64,000 nt of DNA from JAVVSR01 sp036654095. GTDB lineage: Bacteria; Bacillota; Clostridia; Christensenellales; CAG-917. The position numbers were made by a program, and so were the translations under genes. Positions 44,461 through 52,630 of this stretch are shown one piece after another; positions within the stretch are counted from its first letter, which is position 1; every line of letters starts with the position of its first letter. The stretch is from assembly GCA_036654095.1 (NCBI GenBank), contig JAVVSR010000003.1, positions 1 through 64,000 on the forward strand, written 5' to 3'. Below the pieces are notes generated by a model that ran no database searches, was not told the origin of the DNA, and saw only the letters and a program-made list of their open reading frames with translations.

Positions 44461-46260
44461 CTATCGTTTCATTTTAGGGTCAAACGCATCGCGCAGACCA
44501 TCGCCGACAAAGTTAAATGCAATAACTGTTAAGCAAATTAACAAGCCCACGGGTATCCATATATAAGTGTAGTTTACCATAGCCGCCGCGGTGCTGACGG
44601 TATTAATTATATAGCCCCAAGTTGACAATGGAAATTTTGCGCCAAGCCCCAAATAAGATAAGGTAGATTCGGTAATAATAATTCCACCTAAGCCCATAGT
44701 CGCATTGACAATAAGTTGAGGCATAACATTTGGTACAAGGTGTTTAAAAATCCGTCGTCTCGAAGATATTCCAGTTGCTTCGGCTGCAATCATAAACTCT
44801 TGTTCACGGAGAGACAAAATTTGTCCACGAACTAGCCTTGCTATACCCGACCAGCCAAGAACACCCAACATAACCATCAACCACATTATCCTTTTATAAG
44901 GGTCCATTTGCAATTTATCAAACACAGAACCCATAATAATCATAATAGGAAGGGTGGGAATACAGTTAAATATATCAACCAAACGCATAATTAAGTTATC
45001 AATCCATTTCCCGAAAAAGCCTGCTATGCCGCCTAAAATAACACCAATCAAAAGCTCAATAAAAATAACAACAAAGCCTACTAACAATGAAATTTGCCCG
45101 CCATACATAATACGCGTTAAAACGTCCATACCTTGGTCATCTGTGCCAAGCCAATGCGACTTTGACGGAGAGTTGTAAATATCTATTAATAAGTGAGTTT
45201 GGTCATTTTTAAAAATAAAGTTGTTATCTTTTCTTTCGACAATGAACTTTGTATTTTCAAAAACGGGCTTTCCATCTTTGTCAAAAACAGGTTTGCTGTC
45301 CTTATCTAAAACGGGAATATTGATTTCCTGATTTTGTGTTAGCAAATTTGAGTTCAACATAGACACTACTGTTTCTTGCATTTTGGCTTTTACACCAATA
45401 CTAATTGAATCTTCGCCATTTGCCCTGCGAACAATGAAGGTAGTTGCGACCGCATACGGCACTAACTCTGCGCCAGAAACCTTATTAATCACAAAAATGC
45501 CATCGCTTTTTGTAATTTCATAGTCATTTGATTTGTGATTAAACTTACCATTAATGTATAACGAATAAATTGCTTTGCCCTTAAACTCGGCGTCCACAAC
45601 TTCTTTTGTGTCAAATAAGTCAAACGCAAAATTAGAACTAACCAGAACTGCTCTATTTTCGCCTTTTTTCGTCAACGTATAAACGTTTTCGCCCAGTTTT
45701 TTTAGCGTATAGACTTTAGTTTTATCGGATAAATCGTTGACTTCCTTTTCAAGAACTCCCTCTTTTTCCATTTGGTCGATATTAGAATTTACCATATTTT
45801 TAACATAGTTAGAAATATCGCTCGCCGAATAACCATTTAAAAAGTAATTGACCTTTTCTTTACGGTGGGTGGCTATTGCATATTCCGAATTAACGCTTTT
45901 ATCCCTATAAAAAACTTCCTTCATACCATAGGGGCTAATAAACGCGCCAATAAAAGAAAATAAAAACATAAACAGCAAAATAAAGCTACCCGCAACAGCA
46001 AGTTTTGAACGTATAAATCTCTTAAAAATCAACATACTTGGCGATAAAACCTTAATACGCTGAGTATCGTCTAAAGTCATCTCGGGTTCAGTATCTTTAA
46101 TGCCTTTTTCAATGGAAGCGTTGGTAATAGGCTCATTAGTTTCATTAAGTTTTTCTTCTGACTTTTTATCAGGCTCGACTTCGTGATTTACTTCGGCAGA
46201 CTTTTCGTCATCAATAGATTTGATTTCATTCAATTTATCTTTCTTATTAAAATCGCTCAT
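44461..46260 (-). CDS. oppC: Oligopeptide ABC transporter permease (OppC type) with large extracytoplasmic insert
   Basis: 599-residue permease, twice the usual 300. An acidic/basic cytoplasmic N-terminus of about 75 residues leads to helix 1 (about 88-112). An insert of roughly 245 residues then lies outside the membrane, before the conserved LGTDDQGMDVLTRIMYGG near residue 367 and the remaining helices. The cytoplasmic coupling (EAA) loop reads EFMIAAEATGISSRRRIFKH near residue 480. The insert is hydrophilic and mostly beta-like, with no family I recognise. It pairs with OppB, ten bases upstream. Confidence 0.92.
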   Translation of the reverse strand: MSDFNKKDKLNEIKSIDDEKSAEVNHEVEPDKKSEEKLNETNEPITNASIEKGIKDTEPEMTLDDTQRIKVLSPSMLIFKRFIRSKLAVAGSFILLFMFLFSFIGAFISPYGMKEVFYRDKSVNSEYAIATHRKEKVNYFLNGYSASDISNYVKNMVNSNIDQMEKEGVLEKEVNDLSDKTKVYTLKKLGENVYTLTKKGENRAVLVSSNFAFDLFDTKEVVDAEFKGKAIYSLYINGKFNHKSNDYEITKSDGIFVINKVSGAELVPYAVATTFIVRRANGEDSISIGVKAKMQETVVSMLNSNLLTQNQEINIPVLDKDSKPVFDKDGKPVFENTKFIVERKDNNFIFKNDQTHLLIDIYNSPSKSHWLGTDDQGMDVLTRIMYGGQISLLVGFVVIFIELLIGVILGGIAGFFGKWIDNLIMRLVDIFNCIPTLPIMIIMGSVFDKLQMDPYKRIMWLMVMLGVLGWSGIARLVRGQILSLREQEFMIAAEATGISSRRRIFKHLVPNVMPQLIVNATMGLGGIIITESTLSYLGLGAKFPLSTWGYIINTVSTAAAMVNYTYIWIPVGLLICLTVIAFNFVGDGLRDAFDPKMKR

Positions 46261-46270
46261 ACCAACCTCC

Positions 46271-47260
46271 TTAGTTTATTCTAACGCGCGGGTCAACCAC
46301 TGCGTAAAGTATATCTGAAATTAAAGTGCCAACAAGCGTTAGCACTGCCATAAATGCCATATAAAACATAGTAAAGGGAATGTCGCCTGCGCGCATAGCA
46401 TTGTACGAAATAAACCCTATGCCATCAATAGCAAATAAGGTTTCTGTGATTAATGCGCCCGCAAATAAACTCGGCAGCATACCGCCGATAATTGTGACAA
46501 GTGGAATTAAAGTATTTCTAAATGCGTGATGGTTTATAACCCGTCTTTCGGAAAGGCCTTTTGCGCGCGCCGTACGAATATAATCAGAGTTTAAAACTTC
46601 AAGCATATTTGTACGTGTATAACGCATCATACCGCCGATACTAATAATAACTAACGTTATAAGTGGCATTATAAAGTGCGCTAGCACATCAAAAAATTGT
46701 TGCGCTTCATTCATATTTAAAAAATCTCTGCCACGCATTCCGCTAATATCAAGCCAACCTAGCTTAACAGCAAAAATCATTTTTAAAATGGTAGCGACAA
46801 AGAAAGTTGGCAACGAAATGCCTATCAATGAAAACACTGTTACGGTATAATCGGTAACACTATATTGTTTTTTTGCGGCGACAACGCCCAACGGAATTGC
46901 AACAACAAGCTCAATAATCATTGCAACAAGCCCTAAAAAAAAGCTGTTCCAAATAACACGTTTAAACTCGGCAATAACAGGAATACCATAAAACCAACTG
47001 TCGCCAAAATCGCCACGAACAGCTGTTTTTAACCAAACAAAATATCCTTCAAAAATCCCCTTATCCATTCCAAATCGCGAGTTAAGTTCCGCCAGCCAAA
47101 CCTGATAACTTTTTGTGCTACCCGGCCTTGTTGCAAGTTCCCTTGCGACTGTCTCAACATAGCTTGTAGGGAGGGAGTGCATTATTGTATATACTATAAG
47201 CATAACAAAAAATAGTATTACAACACAAAGCATTAACCTTTTTACAATAAACTTAAACAT
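46271..47260 (-). CDS. oppB: Oligopeptide ABC transporter permease (OppB type)
   Basis: 329-residue permease of normal size with six helices. It opens FKFIVKRLMLCVVILFFVML with helix 1 and has the coupling loop DYIRTARAKGLSERRVINHHA near residue 215 (broken: DYIRTARAKGL, RRVINHHA). The C-terminus LISDILYAVVDPRVRI is typical. The start is the ATG at 47260 with AAGGATG upstream; a longer frame lacks a site. It is separated from oppA by 149 bases that contain a strong stem-loop. Confidence 0.95.
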   Translation of the reverse strand: MFKFIVKRLMLCVVILFFVMLIVYTIMHSLPTSYVETVARELATRPGSTKSYQVWLAELNSRFGMDKGIFEGYFVWLKTAVRGDFGDSWFYGIPVIAEFKRVIWNSFFLGLVAMIIELVVAIPLGVVAAKKQYSVTDYTVTVFSLIGISLPTFFVATILKMIFAVKLGWLDISGMRGRDFLNMNEAQQFFDVLAHFIMPLITLVIISIGGMMRYTRTNMLEVLNSDYIRTARAKGLSERRVINHHAFRNTLIPLVTIIGGMLPSLFAGALITETLFAIDGIGFISYNAMRAGDIPFTMFYMAFMAVLTLVGTLISDILYAVVDPRVRIN

Positions 47261-47360
47261 TAGACATCCTTTTAAAGTTATGAAATTTGAATATTGTTTA
47301 CAATTTAAAAACCTCATCGCATAATGAGATTTTTAAAAAATAACACTTAAATATGATTTT

Positions 47361-47385
47361 TGCGAGGGCAGAAATTGCCCTCGCA
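47361..47385. other. Stem-loop between oppA and oppB
   Basis: Ten-bp GC-rich perfect stem TGCGAGGGCA / TGCCCTCGCA with a five-base loop and no T run. It sits 25 bases after the oppA stop. By analogy with binding-protein operons it probably stabilises or partly terminates the oppA message so that OppA exceeds the permeases. Confidence 0.65.
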
Positions 47386-47409
47386 TAATCAATAATTAAA
47401 AACCTTTAC

Positions 47410-50268
47410 TTATTTTGCATTCATCTCAAGATTTTCGATATCCATCATCCATGTCCAGAATGTGGTGATAGATGGTGTTAATGTTGAAACATTTACTCGA
47501 GCTGAACTAATGATAACAGCGTTTTGACGTTGATAAATAGGAACTTCAACAGCCCAGTCTAAAATAATATCCAAACAATCTTTATATGTTGCTTTTCTAA
47601 ATGATTGGTCATCACTTAAACGCGCATCCATAATAAGTTTATCTAAAGCAGGGTCTTGAATATTGTAGTGGTTTCCACCGGTACTTCCAGGTAAGCCAAC
47701 AACGTTTTTGCTATAATAAATTTGATACATATCGGGGTCAACGGTAGCTTGCCAAGCGGCAGCCCACATTTCTTGTTGACCAGCCTCAATCTTATTCCAC
47801 AAAACGTTAGGGTCTGTGGGGTCATTAATGTTAAGGGTGATACCTAACTTGCCTAATTGTTCAGCAGCCCAAACAACAACGGGATATGAAGGGTGGTCGC
47901 CGATACCATCAGCAGGAATAATAATTTCATAGTTCATCTTAGCGCCAGCAGGAGCAGACATAAACTTGCCATAAACATCATCCCACACATAACCAGCAGC
48001 TATTAAATGAGTTTTTGCAGCCACAACAGCAGCAGCCCATTTAGCCTCTGCCTTCATTTCGGCTGTATAAATTGATTCGCCTTTTGCATTTTTTGAATAA
48101 GCAATCGCAAAGCCTTCATCCGAAGGACGAGGAGCAGCCCAAGAAGTGTTGGAAATTGGATATTCAATTATAGATGCACGGTCGCCATAGTATGATTTAA
48201 CAGATGTCTCACGATAAGCTGCAAACAATGTTGCAAAAGCCTTTCTCAAACTCTTGCTTGCGGGGCTATTAATCTCATTACCAACTTTAACAGCTTTAGC
48301 GTTGATACCGATATATCCATAACCAAGGTTATCAACTGTGCTTGTTGTAATAAGATTTCCAGTTAATTCGCCATTGCTGTTAGCCGATTTAATTGCGCCA
48401 ACTGCGGTATTTGTAAAGCTTGGGTCGGTAATATCAAAAGTACCTGCTTGAACACCGGGAACTTTATCTGCATCTTGAGTCTCTTGGAAGATGATGTTAG
48501 TAATCTTCGGAGCGCCCTTAAAGTAAAAATCATTTTTTACAAACACAACTTGGCCTTGCTTATATTCAACAAATTTATAAGCGCCTGCTCCCATAGGAGT
48601 GGTTGTCTTTGCGCGAACTGAACTTAAATCGCCTTTAACAAAACCAAATTTATTTTCAGCGTAGTTGTATTTAGCCGCGTCACCATAGTAATGCATAGGT
48701 GAAATTTCGATAGCTAATTGATAAATAGATGCAGCGTCAAACTTACTCATCTTGACGTTTAATTCAAAATCATTAATTCTTTCAATACCTGTGATTTTGT
48801 TTACAGCGCCAGCGCCGCCAACTGCACCTTCGCCTTTGATAAATGCATCTTTAGCAAGAACTTCAATTTGCGAACCTGCGGTTTCCTTATTAATGCCAGT
48901 TGATGAAAAATCAAGGCCATAAGCAGCATAAATACTGTCCCAATAATCAGCCGTTGTAGGTAATACTTGGCTGTCTAAAACCCAACTTTTACCTGTAACT
49001 GTATTGTAAAATAAGTTATAATTGCTTTCATCAATGTAAAGATGATTTGTCGCGTCAACTACATAAACATTACGTTTCATTTCGGGAACAGCAACGACTT
49101 TGCCATCAATAGTTACATAAACGGTGTTTCCAGTTGCGGTATAATAAACAGCATCCTCGCCTTCAAATGACACTTTTATACGATTATAGGATTTGCCAGC
49201 ATAATTTTCTGGAGCAAACATTTTATTAACGTATCTGTCACCAACTAAAGCATAGTTGCCATCTGCATTTTCAACAAAAAACTTATCTCCGCGAACAGCT
49301 GTTTGATTGTAACGAGGCAATGATGCGTGCGCGGGATTATCCTTATCATAAGCAAGATATGCGCCATTGTACAAAATTAATGAACCATCAGCAGCCGCTA
49401 CATAAACGTCACTATCGGAAACTTTATAATCAAAATACTCTGAGCCGAAACCCCATTGAGACATACCAAAAGCAACTTTATTGTTATTCAAAGCAGCCAA
49501 TAAGGGGTCAGAACCTAATTCAGCGTAAACATAGTCAACAATTTCTTGAGCAAATGTTGCGCCAGCTTGGGTTAAATATTTGCCAATAAAATTATCATAT
49601 TGCGCTTGAGTAAAGCCATCGGTAGCTGCAACAACATAAGTAGTTGGGTCAGTAGTTTTATCGCCATCATCATTTAACGCATTGATTTTAGCAATAATCT
49701 TTGTTGCAGCAGCATCTAATTCAGCAAACTTATCTGACGCAACTCCAGTACGATATGAATCCATACCTACGATAGGTTGAGCATAGAAAGTTGAACTTCC
49801 GTCATAGGTTGGGTCGGCCAAAACATACATATTGAAAATAACGTCATCAATATTCATAATTTCGCCATCGCTAAATTTAACATCATCGCGAATTTTAAAG
49901 TTATAGTCAACTGTTGAGTCGGCATTTTTTGTAATAGTAATGTCAGAAATACCCTTATAATTATAGGGAGTGCCATTATAAGGAATAGTCTCGCCCGCAA
50001 TGGATTTGAGAACAATACCACCTGCGCGGTCTGATGTCACTAATGCAACTTGTGTCATTGACGAAACATCTCTGTCATAGGCCGTCTTTGCGAAAAACGG
50101 GCTAAATTTTTGACTAAACGGACTATAACCTACCGTCAATGTATTGGCGCCGTTATAGCCGGGAGTCGGGGCTGGTTTTGGGTCTTTTTTGCAACCAGAG
50201 AACACGGCTACGCCTAAGACTAAGCACAAAACAAGAATAATAACTTTTGTAAACAAACTTTTCTTCAT
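47410..50268 (-). CDS. oppA: Oligopeptide-binding lipoprotein (OppA type), enlarged
   Basis: 952-residue lipoprotein capturing peptides outside the membrane for OppBCDF. The signal peptide ends in a lipobox VFSGC with Cys26, followed by a Pro/Lys linker. SBP family 5 features are present: LTVGYSPF at the mature start, FKIRDDVKFSDGEIMNIDDV near residue 125, and PMGAGAYKFVEY and GYGYIGIN in the second half. Normal length is about 550; extra blocks lie at about 185-330 and 330-480, so the binding site or a protein partner may differ. AGGAGG precedes the ATG. It is the first operon gene. Confidence 0.94.
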   Translation of the reverse strand: MKKSLFTKVIILVLCLVLGVAVFSGCKKDPKPAPTPGYNGANTLTVGYSPFSQKFSPFFAKTAYDRDVSSMTQVALVTSDRAGGIVLKSIAGETIPYNGTPYNYKGISDITITKNADSTVDYNFKIRDDVKFSDGEIMNIDDVIFNMYVLADPTYDGSSTFYAQPIVGMDSYRTGVASDKFAELDAAATKIIAKINALNDDGDKTTDPTTYVVAATDGFTQAQYDNFIGKYLTQAGATFAQEIVDYVYAELGSDPLLAALNNNKVAFGMSQWGFGSEYFDYKVSDSDVYVAAADGSLILYNGAYLAYDKDNPAHASLPRYNQTAVRGDKFFVENADGNYALVGDRYVNKMFAPENYAGKSYNRIKVSFEGEDAVYYTATGNTVYVTIDGKVVAVPEMKRNVYVVDATNHLYIDESNYNLFYNTVTGKSWVLDSQVLPTTADYWDSIYAAYGLDFSSTGINKETAGSQIEVLAKDAFIKGEGAVGGAGAVNKITGIERINDFELNVKMSKFDAASIYQLAIEISPMHYYGDAAKYNYAENKFGFVKGDLSSVRAKTTTPMGAGAYKFVEYKQGQVVFVKNDFYFKGAPKITNIIFQETQDADKVPGVQAGTFDITDPSFTNTAVGAIKSANSNGELTGNLITTSTVDNLGYGYIGINAKAVKVGNEINSPASKSLRKAFATLFAAYRETSVKSYYGDRASIIEYPISNTSWAAPRPSDEGFAIAYSKNAKGESIYTAEMKAEAKWAAAVVAAKTHLIAAGYVWDDVYGKFMSAPAGAKMNYEIIIPADGIGDHPSYPVVVWAAEQLGKLGITLNINDPTDPNVLWNKIEAGQQEMWAAAWQATVDPDMYQIYYSKNVVGLPGSTGGNHYNIQDPALDKLIMDARLSDDQSFRKATYKDCLDIILDWAVEVPIYQRQNAVIISSARVNVSTLTPSITTFWTWMMDIENLEMNAK

Positions 50269-50545
50269 AAAAAATCCTCCTATTTAATATTTAATTAAAA
50301 ATTTGATGTTACTTTTTATGTACAACCAATATGTCAGTAAAACCCTTAACCTTTTAAACGCTATTTTCAAAATGCGGAATGTAATTAAAAATAAATCCAT
50401 ATATTTAACAAAAAACTATAATAAGCATAATATTTACAATTTTTTACATTCTATCAAACAATTAAACGAACACGCAATTTTTTTTAGCAAATAAAAACTT
50501 TAGCGCAATAAAGCAAAAATATTATACTCGCATTGATATGTAATT

Positions 50546-50574
50546 ATTATAAATAAAAACTTTTGATTTGACAA
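50546..50574 (-). promoter_or_regulatory. Probable promoter of the opp operon
   Basis: On the reverse strand TTGTCA (50574-50569), a 17-base spacer and TATAAT (50551-50546). A second candidate, TGG-TATAAT (extended -10 at 50593-50588), lies just upstream. Confidence 0.6.
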
Positions 50575-50864
50575 GCGATTAAAAAAGATTATACCATTTA
50601 CATTGACATATTTTGTTAATTAACACAATTAATAGTAAAATATTACATTTCATTTAATTATTTTGCTTTTTAACAGTAAAACAAAGTTCCCCCAACCATA
50701 TAAATGTTAAAAATATATTATATGCAGCGCCACTATTTAAAATTTACTTATATTAGTTATTATACTTCTTTTTTCAAATTTACACATATTAATTTAACAA
50801 TTACAAACATTTAGCAATGCAAATTTACATAATTCATTTTTCATACATTGACAGCTCGTTAGCC

Positions 50865-50897
50865 TGTTTTGTTTTGTTTTGTTTTGTTTTGTTTTGA
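50865..50897. repeat. GTTTT microsatellite
   Basis: Six to seven consecutive GTTTT units directly after the stop of the zinc-ribbon gene (AAAAC on that gene's strand). Copy number is likely to vary by slippage. No function is evident. Confidence 0.85.
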
Positions 50898-50902
50898 TTA
50901 TT

Positions 50903-51172
50903 CTACTTTCGCGTAAAAAAGTATATAGCGAGCGCGACTATCATAAGTATAAAAAACAATATTGTTCGTATCCGCTTTGTCTGCGCAACAGTCATAGGCA
51001 CGTATCCGCCCTTCTTATCTTCCGAATAACCGCATTTTTTACAAGTTTTTTCGTCAATGTTCATTTGCGCGCCACAGTTTGGACAGGGCTTTAAAAAATC
51101 AGCCGACGTAACTTCTTTTGTTTCATTTGAATTTTCATCTAAAACTTTATTTGTTTCATCATTTAAAATCAT
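50903..51172 (-). CDS. Zinc-ribbon membrane protein
   Basis: 89-residue protein. An acidic N-terminal stretch (about 25 residues) is followed by a zinc ribbon CPNCGAQMNIDEKTCKKCGY near residues 30-49 (two CxxC pairs) and one C-terminal helix (about 68-87). Such zinc-ribbon/TM proteins are widespread in Firmicutes with no settled role. I place the start at the ATG at 51172 because a GGGTGG site precedes it; an in-frame ATG ten codons upstream has none. It is separated from acpP by a terminator. Confidence 0.75.
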   Translation of the reverse strand: MILNDETNKVLDENSNETKEVTSADFLKPCPNCGAQMNIDEKTCKKCGYSEDKKGGYVPMTVAQTKRIRTILFFILMIVALAIYFFTRK

Positions 51173-51222
51173 TTGCAAGCCACCCCTATTGTGCGCAGGC
51201 ACGTACGCGCGTTAAACAAATA

Positions 51223-51245
51223 AAAGGACGCTCGCCGCGTCCTTT
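51223..51245 (-). terminator. Terminator of acpP
   Basis: Nine-bp stem AAAGGACGC / GCGTCCTTT with a five-base loop. On the reverse strand it is followed by TATTTG. It starts five bases after the acpP stop. Confidence 0.85.
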
Positions 51246-51249
51246 ACAA

Positions 51250-51480
51250 CTATTTGATTGATTTTTCAATATAGTCAACTATGTCGCCGATAGTTTTCAA
51301 ATTTTGAACATCGGCATCGTCAATAGTAATTTTCCACTCCGCCTCGGCTTCCATCAGCAATTCAACAATATCCAACGAATCCGCGCCAATATCTTTAATA
51401 ATATCAGTTTCACGGGTAATTTTACTTTTATCAATTCCAAGCTGTTTGTGAACAAGCTCCTGAAATCTTTCAAACACCAT
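51250..51480 (-). CDS. acpP: Acyl carrier protein
   Basis: 76-residue acidic carrier protein of the fatty-acid type. The phosphopantetheine-binding Ser35 is in GADSLDIVEL. Length, helix pattern and the DSL motif match AcpP. AGGAGG precedes the ATG. The adjacent Sfp-type transferase, 66 bases upstream on the same strand, can modify it. No fatty acid or polyketide synthase gene is in the window, so it may be the main fatty-acid carrier placed alone or a dedicated second carrier. Confidence 0.93.
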   Translation of the reverse strand: MVFERFQELVHKQLGIDKSKITRETDIIKDIGADSLDIVELLMEAEAEWKITIDDADVQNLKTIGDIVDYIEKSIK

Positions 51481-51546
51481 AACTTAATCCTCCTATTTGA
51501 TTATCTAAATATTATGTACACATTTTACAATAAAAAGTAATTATAG

Positions 51547-52068
51547 TCAATCAAGTTTAACATATATTATTGGTTGTTCTTTCGCTACAACTGAACCGAT
51601 ATATCCTTCAAAAATGTCAAGCGTAGTAAATACTAATTTATCTCCATTAAAAACAAGCTCTAACGAAACATCTGCCTTAGACAACCCCGACAACCCTTCG
51701 CTTGTGAATTTCAAAAAGGCTTCCTTTCTTGTCCAAAATTTATAAAATGTACTTAAATCAACAATTTCTTTTTTTTCGCCCTCAAAAAAATGGCGCTCGA
51801 CCACGTTTTCATAGTCGCGAGGTTTGTTAAATTCAATGTCAATACCGACTTCGGTATCCGCCATAGCAAGCACAACCAAGTCGGCGCTATGTGACATCGA
51901 AAACCTTATATTTGGATAGTCCTTAAAGTAAGGTTTATTGTTATTTCCCGAGGAAATAGCAAGTTCCCCCGCGAGCTTTGTTTTTGACATAACATCAACA
52001 TATTTTTCAAAACACTCCTCGATAAAGGAACGCCTTTCATACTCGCCATATCTTGAAAAAATAATCAT
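51547..52068 (-). CDS. 4'-phosphopantetheinyl transferase (Sfp type)
   Basis: 173-residue enzyme that moves phosphopantetheine from CoA to carrier proteins. The motifs are complete: FSMSHSADLVVLA near residue 56 (CoA binding), VGIDIE near residue 73 with the magnesium-binding Asp and Glu, and FYKFWTRKEAFLKFTSEGL near residue 108 (WxxKEA type). It is shorter than Sfp (about 225), lacking part of the N-terminal half. AAGGAG precedes the ATG. The neighbour acpP is the obvious substrate. Confidence 0.9.
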   Translation of the reverse strand: MIIFSRYGEYERRSFIEECFEKYVDVMSKTKLAGELAISSGNNNKPYFKDYPNIRFSMSHSADLVVLAMADTEVGIDIEFNKPRDYENVVERHFFEGEKKEIVDLSTFYKFWTRKEAFLKFTSEGLSGLSKADVSLELVFNGDKLVFTTLDIFEGYIGSVVAKEQPIIYVKLD

Positions 52069-52127
52069 AATAATCTCCTTTATAAATGCGACAAGCCGTC
52101 ATAAAAACGGCTTTAGCATACAATTAA

Positions 52128-52541
52128 TTAAGTTAAACTTAAATTTTCTAAAAATTCGCTTTCCACACGCGCAATCGCAAAAACCTTAAATAGCGCGCGC
52201 TTTGCAACTTTATATTTGCATTTAATTCTGTTTTTTACATAAGCAAGTATATGCCTGTAAATAAAAACTTCTGCCTCAATTCCATTATTTCTTAAATCAT
52301 TATTTCGCAACAAAAACAAGCATTTATCACTTGATTTGCAAGCTACAATAAGTTGTCGATTAACGTTAAATTTCGCTTCATTGAAAATGCCTAATTTAAC
52401 AGTTTTAAAAGGTGTGCAAACCGTTTTAAACAAGTCGCTTCTATTGGCCAATTTAGACGCAACAACATCGCCCTCGGTTAGTGAAGGTTCATCTAAATAG
52501 CAAATTCCGTCTACTTGTTTAATTTTGCCACAAAAGTCCAT
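52128..52541 (-). CDS. Uncharacterised protein
   Basis: 137-residue basic, soluble protein that I do not recognise. It has a strand-rich N-terminal half, a run of Arg/Asn (LLRNNDLRNNG) near residue 78 and a basic C-terminal helix (KNRIKCKYKVAKRALFKVFA). The length and mixed strands could suit a small beta-barrel binding domain, but no motif supports that. GAGAGGG precedes the ATG. It lies between the phosphopantetheinyl transferase (59 bases away) and the FN3-type surface protein on the same strand. Confidence 0.65.
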   Translation of the reverse strand: MDFCGKIKQVDGICYLDEPSLTEGDVVASKLANRSDLFKTVCTPFKTVKLGIFNEAKFNVNRQLIVACKSSDKCLFLLRNNDLRNNGIEAEVFIYRHILAYVKNRIKCKYKVAKRALFKVFAIARVESEFLENLSLT

Positions 52542-52630
52542 ATGCCCTCTCGATATTTATTAATCTTATTATATCAACTCTTTATCCTAAATACAACACA
52601 AATTGAAATATAATTAAAAAATAGATTATC

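Larger units (their letters stand above)
50269..50902. other. Intergenic region upstream of oppA
   Basis: 634 AT-rich bases. It holds the oppA promoter (50546-50574), giving a leader of roughly 270 bases, and a GTTTT microsatellite at its far end. No gene or known riboswitch is recognised. Confidence 0.6.

Noticed and set aside
50568..50608. Two forward TTGACA boxes in the oppA upstream region
   Set aside because: Neither has a good -10 hexamer at 16-18 bases and there is no forward gene or RNA recognisable downstream.
51938..52189. Forward open frame opposite the phosphopantetheinyl transferase start
   Set aside because: Antisense shadow with no ribosome binding site.
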